A stretch of DNA of 64,000 nt from Microplitis mediator. Its lineage: Eukaryota > Arthropoda > Insecta > Hymenoptera > Braconidae. Shown one piece after another: positions 48,236 to 60,409 of this stretch. The translations under genes were made by a program, and so were the position numbers. The notes beneath the pieces were generated by a model that was not told where the DNA came from, did not search any database, and saw only the letters and a list, made by a program, of their open reading frames with translations. Position 1 is the first letter of the stretch. Each line of letters starts with the position of its first letter. The stretch covers positions 24,433,364-24,497,363 of the forward strand of contig NC_079975.1 of NCBI RefSeq assembly GCF_029852145.1, given 5' to 3'.

Positions 48236-48414
48236 GTAAGTCGACATACTTTGATTAATTTATATCACTGTTGAATTAATTACATTAGCTCATTATTATT
48301 AAAAAGTTTTACATGAATATGCACGTAATGGTACTTAGTATATTTCTGAAAAATTGTCTGAAAAGGTTACTATTTTGATAGACTTGATTAACACATCAGA
48401 AATATATATATATA

Positions 48415-48720
48415 TTAGGGTGGATTGAACGAAAACATTTTTTTTTGTTTTTCTTAGTATGGGGGTAGAATTTGTACCGTATAAAAAAAAAAAATTTTTC
48501 AAGAACAAAAAAATTTTTTTACTCGACATTTTGAGGTGGCCCACTTGTTTTTTAAATAAATAATTGATGAAAGAGGGTGGTTCCAACGAAAAAATTTTTT
48601 TTTGTCCAAAATCGTGGAAAACATCTAATAATTGTCGAATGTGATTTTTTTTTACTTCACTTTCATTTTAATTCAAAAGAAAATGCTTTTCATTTTTGGA
48701 TATTTTACTTAAATTACAAA
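48415..48720. repeat. left half of the 53011 foldback, cut by the gap
   Basis: Equivalent to 53011-53316. The contig stops about 20 bases past the symmetry centre of the foldback. Confidence 0.75.
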
Positions 48721-48820
48721 NNNNNNNNNNNNNNNNNNNNNNNNNNNNNNNNNNNNNNNNNNNNNNNNNNNNNNNNNNNNNNNNNNNNNNNNNNNNNNNN
48801 NNNNNNNNNNNNNNNNNNNN
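48721..48820. other. assembly gap, 100 N
   Basis: Exactly 100 N, the conventional placeholder for a gap of unknown size. The sequence after it restarts 4.5 kb earlier, so the true gap is probably negative (an overlap). Confidence 1.
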
Positions 48821-51800
48821 ATAACTAGTCAGAATAATAATAGTTTTGCATGGTTTTGTGTCTTACGGAAAGTTTATTCACTCGTTGAACAGTTATCGTT
48901 CATAAACAATTAAAAAAATTGAAATAAATTAATTCAGACTCATTTTATTTATTTTTTTTTTTTATATTTTATATTATTTAGTTGTACTTGTGTGAGTAGT
49001 AAGGTCATCCAAGAACACAATTAATTCTTACGATTTAATCTTTCTTGAATGAAAGTATAAATACAGTTGATGAATAAATTTTTTTTCAATTTCGCTCACG
49101 CTGCTTGTCTGTTATAAAATAATATTTAGAAAAATAAAATATTAATATTAGTTCTTGTGCAACGTAAATTTGGTTAATGTAAACATTCGATTCTTTCTCT
49201 TCTCTATGGTTTGCAAAAACTACCTTACCAACAAACCTATTTAGTTCGACTTTTACACTTTTACCCTAATAGTGACTTTAGCATGAAATTGACAGTAATT
49301 TGACAATCGAAATTGCCGAAATTTTCCGCCCTAATTTACCGACAATTTGACAGCAAAATTTGGAACAAAAAATTTGCAATTACATTTTTTTCAGTTGAGA
49401 GGTATCTTTTGTTACTAGAAAAAGATCCTAATAAATGTACGCTTGAATTTTCCGTCAAGTGTTCATCAACTTCGGGGTTTCCATTTTTGACGACAATTTG
49501 TATACAACTTTTTAAGTAAATTTGCATTCTAATTCGGGTAGAAAATTTACGTCAAATCGTATAGCAACTTGTATACAAATTATCGTCAAAAACGGAAAAG
49601 CCCGAAATTGACGGATATTTGACAAAAAATTCACGGAAACTTCTGTAAACTTTTGAGAAGCAGACTGTAATATTAGGATACTTTTCCACATCTTTGAGAT
49701 TATTTTTTTTTAAATGGCCTTCCAAAAGTGAGCGTAAATTAATGCTTACTATTGGTTTAAGCTGTACTCGAATAGTAGTAAAATGTTAGAACATCATATA
49801 AATACAAACAACTTGTCGTCAAATTGGAGGAACCTTTCACTGAAAAAAACTTGGCTACTTGTGTCATTTTTTCTGTAACTAGTTTGGAAATGAGTAACCC
49901 AAGATGTCAGGTTTGTAAAGCCATTATTTGCTCAGCAAGCCTGACTATCAAAGGTAGCGTTATTTTTCTACCCTAATAGTACATTTTGCTTTAGCAAAAG
50001 TTTACTTACAAAAGTTTCCTAGAATTTTTTCACAAATTTTCATCAACTTCGGACTTTTTCGTTTTTTACGACAATTTGTATGCAACTTTCTATTGAATTT
50101 GATGTAAATTTACTGCCCGAATCAGAATGCAAATTCACTTCAAAAGTTGATTAGAAAAAAGTTGTCGTCAATTTCCAGGCAAATTTTATGTCAATTTATT
50201 GTTAGTTTGACTTGAAAAATTGTTCAGTATTTTTTTACCGTCAAATTGTAGACAATCTTATGTATAAATTTGCTTACTTTCTGAAATGGTAAGAATAAAC
50301 ATTACCGACTCCCTGATAGCCAAGTTGTCCGCAACTTGTCGACAACCTACTGCCGCAACCTGTCGCCAAGTTGGTCGCAACAGTTGGCATTTCTATGAGT
50401 TGATGGCAACTTTCCGAGAAACTTGTCGACAACTTTCAGCTCGTGTAACTGTTGCTGACAAGTTGGCTATAAGTTGCTCAGAAACTTGGTGGCAGGCTGC
50501 GGCAGTAGGTTGTCGACAAGTTTCTGAGCAACTTGTAGCCAACTTGTCAGCAACAGTTACACGCGCTGAAAGTTGTCGATAACTTGTCGTCAAGTTGGTC
50601 GCAACTCAGGTACACCAACTTTCTGATCAGAAACTCTGGCTATCGAGTTTTTTTTTCATAAAAAGTTACCATAACCCTGATAGCCAGAGTTTCTGATCAG
50701 AAAGTTGATGTACCTGAGTTGCGACCAACTTGACGACAAGATGTAGACAACTTTCAGCTTGTATAACTATTGACTACGAGTTGGCTCCAAGTTGCTCAGA
50801 AAGTTGCCGTCAACTTATGGAAATGCCAACTTTTGCGGCCAACTTGGCGGCAGTAGGTTGTCGACAAGTTTCGGCCAACTTGGCTATCAGGGAAATTTGA
50901 AGAAAAATTAACCACAAAATTTTATTTTCAACTTTCGCTGTCAAATTGTCGGCAAATTCGGGCAGCAAATTTCAGGTGATTTCAGCATCAAATTACCGTC
51001 AATTTCAAGCTAAAGTGGCTATTAGGGTAGCTGTAATCAATCGTGCCAACCTATTATATTCAATATTTTCGTCTTTACAACCAGATGTTTTACAAGCCTT
51101 CTGTTTTAATCGTGATACTTTGTTACTTACCCCGAAAACCTAGAAAATCTTGTCCGATTCATTTTTAACAACAATCTATGGAGTGCCATAGACTGAGCCT
51201 AAAGTAGATATCAAACCCTGTAGTAAGCCAACGAATGACCGAAAAATTTTAAGGATGGAACTATAATAAACTTTTCAAAAAAAAAGTTGTTATGAAAAAT
51301 TGTTAAATCCAAGAACCGAAAAAAAATAATATTACTGTTTAAATTATTAATAAAAATGCCTCGAAGCATAATAAAAGTTCAACTGAAATGAAACAAATCA
51401 GTTTAAACTTATGATTAGAATATATTCATGTACTGATTGTTATTGGTCATTTAAAAAATAAGTCACAACATAAATCTACCAAAACTGCTCCGAACATCAG
51501 ACGCACTATCAACCCTCTTAATAGAAAATTCAACTGTTGGTAAAGTAACTTCCCAGCGATAACAAGTGGAATAGATATGCACGGCGGATAAATACAAGAA
51601 AGTACAAGCAGTTGCAAAAGTATTTGAAATAATTTTTTCATGTTAACTTTTTGGTTTCATGATGAGTAATAATTAACTTTTAGAATATTTTTTAGGCAAT
51701 AAATAATATTGAATGATAATGTTTAAAGATGAAACACCATAAATAAATTATGCTTAAGTGATAAATTTTATACACCACCGAAAACATTGGTATAAAAAAT

Positions 51801-52515
51801 TAAAAAACCTCAGCTGTTAAAAATTTTGATTAATTATTTATTGTAATATCTTATTAAAGTTAATACAAAAAGTTTTAATTTTATTTAAAGACATTCATAT
51901 AATTAAGTTAAATATTAATAAAAGGAATAAAACATTTTTTTACTTGCAATATTCCTATAAATAATAATAAAAATAAATAATTTTAACATATAAAAAAGTT
52001 TATAAAAAATTATATGGACATAGCTTTAAGTTTGACAATAACATTTAAATATTTTATTATCTACACTATGGCTATCGATATTCAGTAATTAAATCGTTTG
52101 TCAAAAAAAGATATTCATTTTTTAATACAAGCTATTTCCTCTGTAGGAATATCAACACAAAAATAAACTGGATTTAATAAAAATATTAAATTTCATTTAA
52201 TACTTATATTTTTCCATTGCATAGTTGATAGGTATAATTTATAGATCAATATAAAAGTAAATGAATCTAATGACAATTTTAAACAGTGTTAAATTAACCA
52301 TTTTTAAATTTGGCGCGTAAAGTTACATTGGTAGCTCTGACTTTTTGTGCTTACATGCAGCCAATTCCAAATGGGACGTAGGGTTTTTTTACATCAGCCT
52401 TTTTTATTGTACAAAATAAATTTTAGCCAATCTTTTAATAAATAAATTTTTTTCCAAGTGGCTAACAAGAAATAAGTTATTAGTAGTAGTTTTGTAGTCA
52501 TAACAGAATAGACAT

Positions 52516-52546
<31 letters not shown>

Positions 52547-53316
52547 TCTCTACACACTTGGATGTACGGCTAGGTCCATTTTACTTTTCTGTGTTGACAA
52601 CGTTCAGATGTTCCCGGGTGTTCTAAGAATTTGATGTATATCGGTTATTGCATCATTTCGAGTTGAACAATAAGTTTTAATGCGTAGTTTCAATTGATAA
52701 AGTTATTAAAAAAAAGAAAATGAAGCAAAACGTAAAATCAGAGTCTGAGTATTTTACTCGTCGTAAATACATGAATCATAGGCCACTTGGTCTTGACAAA
52801 AAACCAAAGATTTTTATTAAAGAATGTAAAGGTAAGTCGACATACTTTGATTAATTTATATCACTGTTGAATTAATTACATTAGCTCATTATTATTAAAA
52901 AGTTTTACATGAATATGCACGTAATGGTACTTAGTATATTTCTGAAAAATTGTCTGAAAAGGTTACTATTTTGATAGACTTGATTAACACATCAGAAATA
53001 TATATATATATTAGGGTGGATTGAACGAAAACATTTTTTTTTGTTTTTCTTAGTATGGGGGTAGAATTTGTACCGTATAAAAAAAAAAAATTTTTCAAGA
53101 ACAAAAAAATTTTTTTACTCGACATTTTGAGGTGGCCCACTTGTTTTTTAAATAAATAATTGATGAAAGAGGGTGGTTCCAACGAAAAAATTTTTTTTTG
53201 TCCAAAATCGTGGAAAACATCTAATAATTGTCGAATGTGATTTTTTTTTACTTCACTTTCATTTTAATTCAAAAGAAAATGCTTTTCATTTTTGGATATT
53301 TTACTTAAATTACAAA
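48821..53316. repeat. 4,496-bp segment, copy 2
   Basis: Starts at the first base after the gap with ATAACTAGTCAGAATAATAA, as at 44225, and continues through the point where copy 1 stops. Contains the second writing of the TIR nest (49262-51029, 50311-50892) and the small minus-strand ORF (51447-51641). This copy is the one continuous with the recombinase-like gene. Confidence 0.9.
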
Positions 53317-53578
53317 AATAATAGGAAAAAAATTTTTTCAACTTCTGACTTTCAATTAGCTTTCAAGGGGACACCCTACAGATTCTAGAACACCATGTAA
53401 TTTTTTTCGTTGGGACTACCCCGTTTGATCAATTATTTATTTTAAAAACGAGTGGGCCACCTCAAAATGTTGAGTAAAAAAAATTTTTTTTTCTTGAAAA
53501 ATTTTTTTTTTTTTAAGGTACAAATTCTACCCCCATGCTAAGAAAAACAATAAAAAATTTTTTTTTCAACCCACCCTA

Positions 53579-53616
<38 letters not shown>

Positions 53617-56600
53617 CATATAAATAATTTTTATGAAGATATCCATTTTATAAAATAACTTTTACAGTGTTTTTGGGAAATAAACACGATTCTGTGGTTG
53701 CTGACTGCACGAAAAAAATTTCATTCCCACTAAAGATAAAATGTACGAAGGGCAAGAAAGGCACATCTAATTTTAAAGCTTTATGCAAAGGTCCGTTTAA
53801 TTTAATGTTTTAAGTATAAATTTTCATATATCATTTAAAAAACACTTGAATAATAAATTATGTTCGTTTATTTGATAGATGAAAAATTAATCCATTTGCA
53901 AGCAGTCATAAAACTTGAAAGATTAATGGAAGACAAGAGGAAACAATTATTGATCGAAGACTGCAGTGGAAAAAAAAACTCTGCATCTCTGAATTTCCGG
54001 TATAATTTAGAAACAACAACTATTGTACATGACGAGATTCCTTCAATTATTACTTCAGGTATACCATACAATAATTGTTTATTTCTACGTTTGGTATTAT
54101 GTGATGGAAATTTTTTTTTTGGTTATTTTGATATAATAAATTTAGTGATTTGCTAATTTATTAATTTTTAATAAAACTATATGCTTCTAGATCTGAATAA
54201 TAATTTACAACTAACAGAAAACAAAAATACCATCGATGCTCAAACTACAGTGACAAATGTGGATGAACTAGTACTTGATCCAACTGATAATTTGCAGATG
54301 ACATTAGATGAAAATATTTTTGATACTCAAAATACAGTTATTGCTCCAAATAAATTTGTTCTGGATACAACCGACAATATACAGATGCCAGAAAATATAA
54401 ATACCTTGGCTCTTAGTACTTTAGATACTCAAAAAACTGTAGTAGATGCAAATGAATCACTTCCGGGTCTCTCTGATGAACTACAGATAAATAAAAATAA
54501 AAATACCATCGATGCTCAAACTACAGTGACAAATGTGGATGAACTAGTACTTGATCCAACTGATAATTTGCAGATGACATTAAATGAAAATATTTTTGAT
54601 ACTCAAAATACAGTTATTGCTCCAAATAAATTTGTTCTGGATACAACCGACAATATACAGATGCCAGAAAATATAAATACCTTGGCTCTTAGTACTTTAG
54701 ATACTCAAAAAACTGTAGTAGATGCAAATGAATCACTTCCGGGTCTCTCTGATGAACTACAGATAAATAAAAATAAAAATACCATCGATGCTCAAACTGC
54801 TTTAATTGATGTAAATGATTTACTTCAGGATTCAACTAATAATTTAAACATAACAGAAAATGAAAATACTGCAGTTGCTCAGAACACTTCAGTTGATATA
54901 ATTGACTATTCATCGACTTATAAACAAGGTATACATAAGTTTTATTAACATGTTTTCAATCTCATTTATGAATTTTATCATTTTATATTTACAGAAGTTA
55001 CTATATTTAATAATGAGACTCAAGCTTTCGAGAAAATAGATTTGATAGTTATCAAAAATACCGAAAATTATAATAACCAAAGTGTTACTGAAACTTGTGG
55101 TAAGCATTAATTATAATGAAAAATTAATTTTTTTCTGTTTTTTTTTTTTTTTTTATAATACGCAAATCAATTTGCTTTTTACAAGGGCTTACTTATGAAA
55201 ATGAAGACAGTCAGATAGATCATATGAGAAATTTATATGTATCTAATACAGAATGTAGTTGGTCAAATATAGAAGAATTAAATAATGTAGATCTGGAGTA
55301 TGGTAAAGTTGATGAGAATTATAATGTACAAGATGAAGTCAACAGCACTGATTTGCATATTCCAATAAAAAAAATTACCAATGAAAGACAACATCCGAGT
55401 TCTCCCACGTCATTAGCAAGTACGTTTTAAATTATTATTTTAAATAATTTGTCAATTTGGAACAGAAATTGTTAAAAATTTTACCAGTTGTAACATTTTA
55501 TTTTGTTTCATTCGAATGTATATATTTGGGTTGATTTTTTAAGTTAAATATAACTAGTTTGTTGAAGTTAAATATAATCGCAGGATGTTTCGTGGACGCT
55601 TTTCGTTGAGAACAATTAAATTAAATTTTTTTTTTTTCAAGGCTTTCCAAATGACAACGATAAAGAACCGCCAGAAAATACGGAATGTGATTATGAATCA
55701 GATGCAGATTCTCGTTGGTCAGATATCGAAGAATTGAATAATTTAGATCTTGTGAATGACGAAGTCAGAGATGATTCTTGTATAGAAGATATTGTTGGTA
55801 ACATTAATTTGACATTGGATAAATCTTGTCATTGGCGTAATTCAGAAGTAAACGATGAAAATCAAATGACTACAGTTATCGATGAAAGACGAGAACTTAA
55901 TGTAACAAGCTCATCAATAGGTATGCTTTTAATGTTTGGAAAACTAATTGAATTAGAAAAAGAACTATAGTTGATTTTTTTTTTATCTCATTAATGTTTT
56001 GTAGGCTTTTAAAATTCTTTCAATAATCTCATCATTATTTACAATGGGTTGTCATTTTTATTTAGCTTAGATGAATTAATCAAATTTGCATTGACTTTTC
56101 GCTAAATGAACAATCATGATAAAGATTATCTTATTTTCGATGATCACTTATAGTCGTATTCATTTGATACAAAGTTAAAGTATAGCTTTAAAAATCAAAA
56201 ATTCTTGGTAACGTCCATTAATAATTATAATTTTAAATTTGATAAATAAGTTTATTGTAATTGGAATTCCGAAATGTGAAAAAAAAAATTAATGACCACA
56301 TTTTCTTTGTGATTTTTTGAGATAAACAGCAACATTATGGAAAAAATCTTAGAAACAATAATTATAGAGCTTTGTAAAACTACTTTGTTGTTAACAATTG
56401 TCACTTAAAATTCTTTAACCTTAGAGAGATAAAATGAGTTTCGTAGATATTTGTTAGCCTGGTCTGTAATGACTACTCAGTATTAGTACGCTATGAAATA
56501 TATAAAAGTAAAATAACAACACTACAACCTTCTATTTTTGGAACAAATTTTTTCTCATCTGCTTGTAATTTTTTTTTGCAAAGCTACTATAGGCTTTTGA

Positions 56601-59600
56601 ATCCCTCAAATTTGTATATGAATTATTTTACACCCCCAATTTTTTTTTTTGCATTCTTAATTTTGAATTTTTACCATAAATCGTTCGTTATAGATCCAAA
56701 TGAAACGCTAGATCGTAGTTCAGTAAATAATAGTGCAGACGAGAGCTATGTACCAATCCCAGATGAGTCAGCCTCAGAAAACGAAATCAATGATGCAAAT
56801 AATGCATCAGATTCTTTATTGCCATTACCTCAAGATACAACTGAACTTGAATTTGAACCTCAATTTAATGCTGGGGCCCCTGATGTTGCTAATATGTTTG
56901 TTGTTCCTTCTGGAGTTATGAAAAGAAAGTCTCATTTTTGTTTCTATTGTAAGACATGGCAACGTGTGATAAGTCGACACTTACAAGATCTCCACCGTGA
57001 AGAAGATCTAGTTAAAAGTATTATTATATTGCCAAAAGGTACATTTTTAATTTAATCAGCCCTTTTTTTTTCTTTTGTATTGGTTTTAATAAATTTATTT
57101 ATTTTAAAAAGGACCTGAAAAAAATCACAAATTAGAGTTGTTAAGATTGAAAGGCGATAATTTATTCACTAGTTGTACACAATATAATGACGGAGAAAAA
57201 ATGGTTGTCCGGCAGCCAAACTCAAAAATGAAGAGAACTGCTGCCGATTTTAAAACGTGTCATGTCTGCTTAGGAGAGTATGCTAGTATTCATCGTCATA
57301 GACGAAGATGTGTTGGTGGAACGTACTTTCGACATAGAGCTAACCCGATTTTGTCACGAGGAGCCGCTGGGCTTATTCACGAATCAGCTACTCCATTATT
57401 ACGAAAGTTATTCTCTGTAATGCACGATGATGACGTTTCTCGAGTTATACGATACGATGATTTGCTTATTTATTTTGCAAATTTACTATGTGATAAATAT
57501 AGTAAACAACAGCAGCATGATATGATTCGTTCACGATTACGATTACTTGGAAAGCTAGTCATAGAAATGAAAGGAATTGAAGGAATTGGAAGCCAAATTA
57601 TTGATTTTTCCTCAATCATTAATCCAAAATTTTACAGTCATCTTATTGAATCAATTAAACGTCTTACTGGCTGTGATGCAGAAAATAAAACTTGTCGAGC
57701 ACCATCTGCAGCTATCACTTATGGTACTTATCTTGGAAAAGTAACTAATGCTTTTAGAAGTAAATGTATTGAAGACGAAAACCATGAACCTCTGCAAAGA
57801 ATAAAGTATTTTGAGTTTCTTCATAAATCAAAATACCCTATTTGTATTAATAATTTAGCGTATGAAGAGTTAACTAAGCGCAAAAGACACAAGCAAGTCG
57901 AACTTCCAATAATGGATGACATTAAAATTTTCCGTGAACACCTGGAAAATAAATTCCAATCTGCTTTAGTAAAATTAAAAACTGAATATTCTTATCTATG
58001 TTGGAAATCGCTGAGTGAAACGACACTTGTTTTATTGCTATTGTTCAATCGTAAGAGACCGGGTGAGCTTGAAAGAGCTAGCATTGAAGATTACAGAAGC
58101 GCTAAAAAGTTTTCTGAGTCAAATAAACAGGAATATGAAAAATTATCTGAAAATGATAAAAAAATGGTTGATAACTATTTACGATTTGAGCTGGGAGGAA
58201 AATTAGATCGTAATGTTCCTGTAATTGTTTGGAAAGAGGGTCAAGAAAGCATTGAAATGATTTTAAAATATAGACGTGAAGCTGGAATTCACGAAAAGAA
58301 TCCTTTCATTTTTGCTCTACCTGGCTTCGATAATTGTGCACGACATCGGCACTTACAAGCTTGTCAGCTGATTCGTGAGTATGCAAGTGAGAGTGATGCT
58401 TCGCATCCAGAAACTTTGAGAGCAACCAATTTGCGTAAACATTTTGCGACTACAGTAGCATCTCTTAAAATAGCCGAATCAGAAATATATGATATTGCTA
58501 ATTTCATGGGACATGATGAACAAATTCATCGTCATCATTATCGTCAAACAACTCTCAGTCGCGATCTTTGTGGAGTATCTAAAATACTGGAAGTTGCTGT
58601 GGGGATGAAAAGTAATCACACTAGTACCAACGCAACTATTGTTGCTAGCCCATCTGTAGCGCCAACGATCTTATCTTCCAATAATTTATGTAAGTTATAT
58701 CAAAGTCATTTAAAAAATTACACAAATAGATACTCAAATGTTCAAACAATTTTTAAAGTATCAATAGCTTATTGAAGGTAGATTTACTGCACACATTTTC
58801 GTATAATATTATTTGAAATTTCTAAAATTATTGTTCAAAATGCTTGCAAATATTTTCAAGTTTGATATTTAAATTATAGCTAACAGAAAAGATAAACCAT
58901 CTTTAAAATTACTTAAGTTTCCATATTGTCCACATAAAAATAAAAAAAAATAAAACGAAACATTTAATGGTTAAACGTAAAAGCTTGAAGCTTTAACGAT
59001 CCACAAACTTTGTGGTATCATTTCATCGTTAAAAACGATAATTTTAAAAAGAATTTGCTTTTTTTTCGTTCTAGAAAATAAAATTAAACTGATTCAAAAA
59101 AATAAATAAATAAATAAATAATAAGCATAACTAAACAAAGAAATAAATAAAAAATAGTTACGAATTTATTTTTAAAATATTATAAAAATATTTTGTAATA
59201 TGTTACAAGCGGTAAAACAAGTTTGATTGAAAAACTTTATTCAGAAAAAAAATCTTATAATATTGAATTTCAATACTTATTAAGTACTAACACATTATGT
59301 TTTTTTGTTTATTTATTTTTCATGTAAAAATATAGCTTCTGAAAAAGATACACAAAATACTTTGAATAACGAAGAGATGATTGACAATGATTTGACAACT
59401 ACTGACGATAATCAAATTTCTTATGGTAATGTGCAGCATGAGGATTTAGAATTAGCAAAAGATTTAGATAGTTGTGATTCTGATTTTGAAAATGAACCTA
59501 AAAAGAAAAAATCGAAGCAAAATTTTAAGAAAAAAAAAACTGTTGATTTTACTGATAAAAAGAGAGGTAAATTTACTGAAAAATATCGGCATAACCCACC

Positions 59601-59920
59601 AACTCCAGGTAAATCTTGCTGTTAACTATAAATATTTTTGAAATAACCATAACATTTTGACTGTATGATTTATTTTTTTAATTATACGATAATTGATTTT
59701 AGGAACTTCGAATTTAAAAACTACTCGAAAACGTTGGCGTGATGATGAGCTACTATCGGTGAAATCTGTTTTTGCCAAAAATATTGAAACAATGAAGCTT
59801 CCTACTGCTATTGAAATAAGGCAATTTCTGAGTTCACATCCAAAGATTGATCGTACTGAAGCTCAAATTCGGAGCTGGATCTGCAACCAATATATGCACG
59901 AAAAAAAAAAATTGAGATAA
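52720..59920 (+). CDS. Crypton-type tyrosine-recombinase-like multidomain protein
   Basis: Eleven exons: 52720-52831, 53668-53790, 53879-54058, 54191-54928, 54995-55099, 55186-55419, 55642-55920, 56694-57038, 57112-58689, 59336-59608, 59703-59920. All junctions are phase 1 and the 4,185 nt give 1,394 residues. 1-138: Lys-rich. 139-590: acidic, Asn/Asp/Glu/Thr-rich, with internal repeats. 673-691: C2H2 (C673, C676, H686, H691). 755-772: second motif (C755, C758, H766, H768, C772). About 780-1200: recombinase-like domain with R1021 in RPGEL, R1147 and H1149 in NLRKHFAT, H1173 in FMGHDE and Y1182 in HHYRQ, the order of tyrosine-recombinase catalytic residues. The His of HxxR is replaced (T1144). 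1280-1320: Lys-rich, NLS-like. 1323-1394: SANT/HTH-like RKRWRDDE...EIRQFLSSHP...QIRSWICNQ. Probably nuclear and DNA-binding. The many introns suggest a host gene; a large intron-bearing transposon remains possible. Known relatives by type: Crypton-derived genes. Confidence 0.9.
53011..53580. repeat. 570-bp foldback in intron 1
   Basis: Starts TTAGGGTGGATTGAACGAAA and ends with the inverse ...CAACCCACCCTAA. The inner pairs GTATGGGGGTAGAATTTGTACC and GGTGGCCCACT are also inverted on the right side, so nearly the whole element folds. Centre near 53295. The preceding contig ends 20 bases past this centre. Confidence 0.85.
54229..54780 (+). repeat. two 276-bp tandem repeats in exon 4
   Basis: Units 54229-54504 and 54505-54780 (92 codons each), with the start of a third at 54781-54798. 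By eye they differ by a single base (GAT to AAT, Asp to Asn). Each unit is itself built from about three looser repeats of about 28-34 residues around (D/A)TQ.TV...(E/K).VLD.TDN.QM. The duplication keeps the frame. Confidence 0.9.
58690..59335. other. intron 9 of the recombinase-like gene
   Basis: AT-rich and without a recognisable exon. If the transcript were read through the donor at 58690, the frame would stop at 58773-58775, giving a shorter form without the Lys-rich and SANT-like exons. Confidence 0.5.
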
Positions 59921-60027
59921 AAAATTCTCAATACACCGTTTCAATATAATCTTTCACCGGTTTTATAATTTTATTTTCTTTTTTTATTTTATTGTCTACT
60001 CAATTTATCATTCCTTGAGATTCATTG

Positions 60028-60033
60028 AATAAA
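60028..60033 (+). terminator. poly(A) signal AATAAA, recombinase-like gene
   Basis: Canonical hexamer about 108 nt past the TAA at 59918-59920. Confidence 0.55.
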
Positions 60034-60409
60034 GCATATCCAATTTAATGATGAATAAAGAGTACTAAGTTAAATTACAACCGATAACAAAATAAACTTT
60101 TTATAGAAATACAAGATAATTTTAGATGGGAACAGAATGCGGGTAATTTCCAAATCTTGCTTCTTATTTATTTACAAATAACCCTAGTAATACGTGTTCG
60201 AGCAAGATTCTGGAGTAATTATTTTTATCAAATTGAATCTTTGGAATATAAATTCTCGAGAACCGAATTTTCCATCGTGAATAAAAGTGTATAATAGGTT
60301 GTATTAGAAAAATTAACTGTTTGTTTTGTAAAAAATTATCCTGAAAATATTGTTTAGGATACCAAGAAAATAACCCTGCTAAAACGGTAGCTCTTAATTT
60401 TAATATTAA
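60034..60409. other. 3' flank of the recombinase-like gene
   Basis: No gene recognised. The minus-strand open frame at 60164-60424 has no supporting feature. Confidence 0.4.

Larger units (their letters stand above)
44225..48720. repeat. 4,496-bp segment, copy 1 (unmerged contig overlap)
   Basis: Base for base the same, wherever I compared, as 48821-53316 at an offset of 4,596. It ends exactly at the N run. It contains a nest of TIR elements, a small minus-strand ORF and the first exon of the recombinase-like gene. Best read as the right end of one contig that overlaps the next. Confidence 0.9.

Noticed and set aside
44225..53316. A genuine tandem duplication of exon 1 and its upstream region
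   Set aside because: Begins and ends exactly at contig edges around a 100-N placeholder, with no visible divergence; an unmerged overlap explains it better.
54191..55430. Several separate small genes in the acidic region
   Set aside because: Each open block is bordered by AG and GT in the same phase and joins to one continuous frame with the recombinase-like exons.
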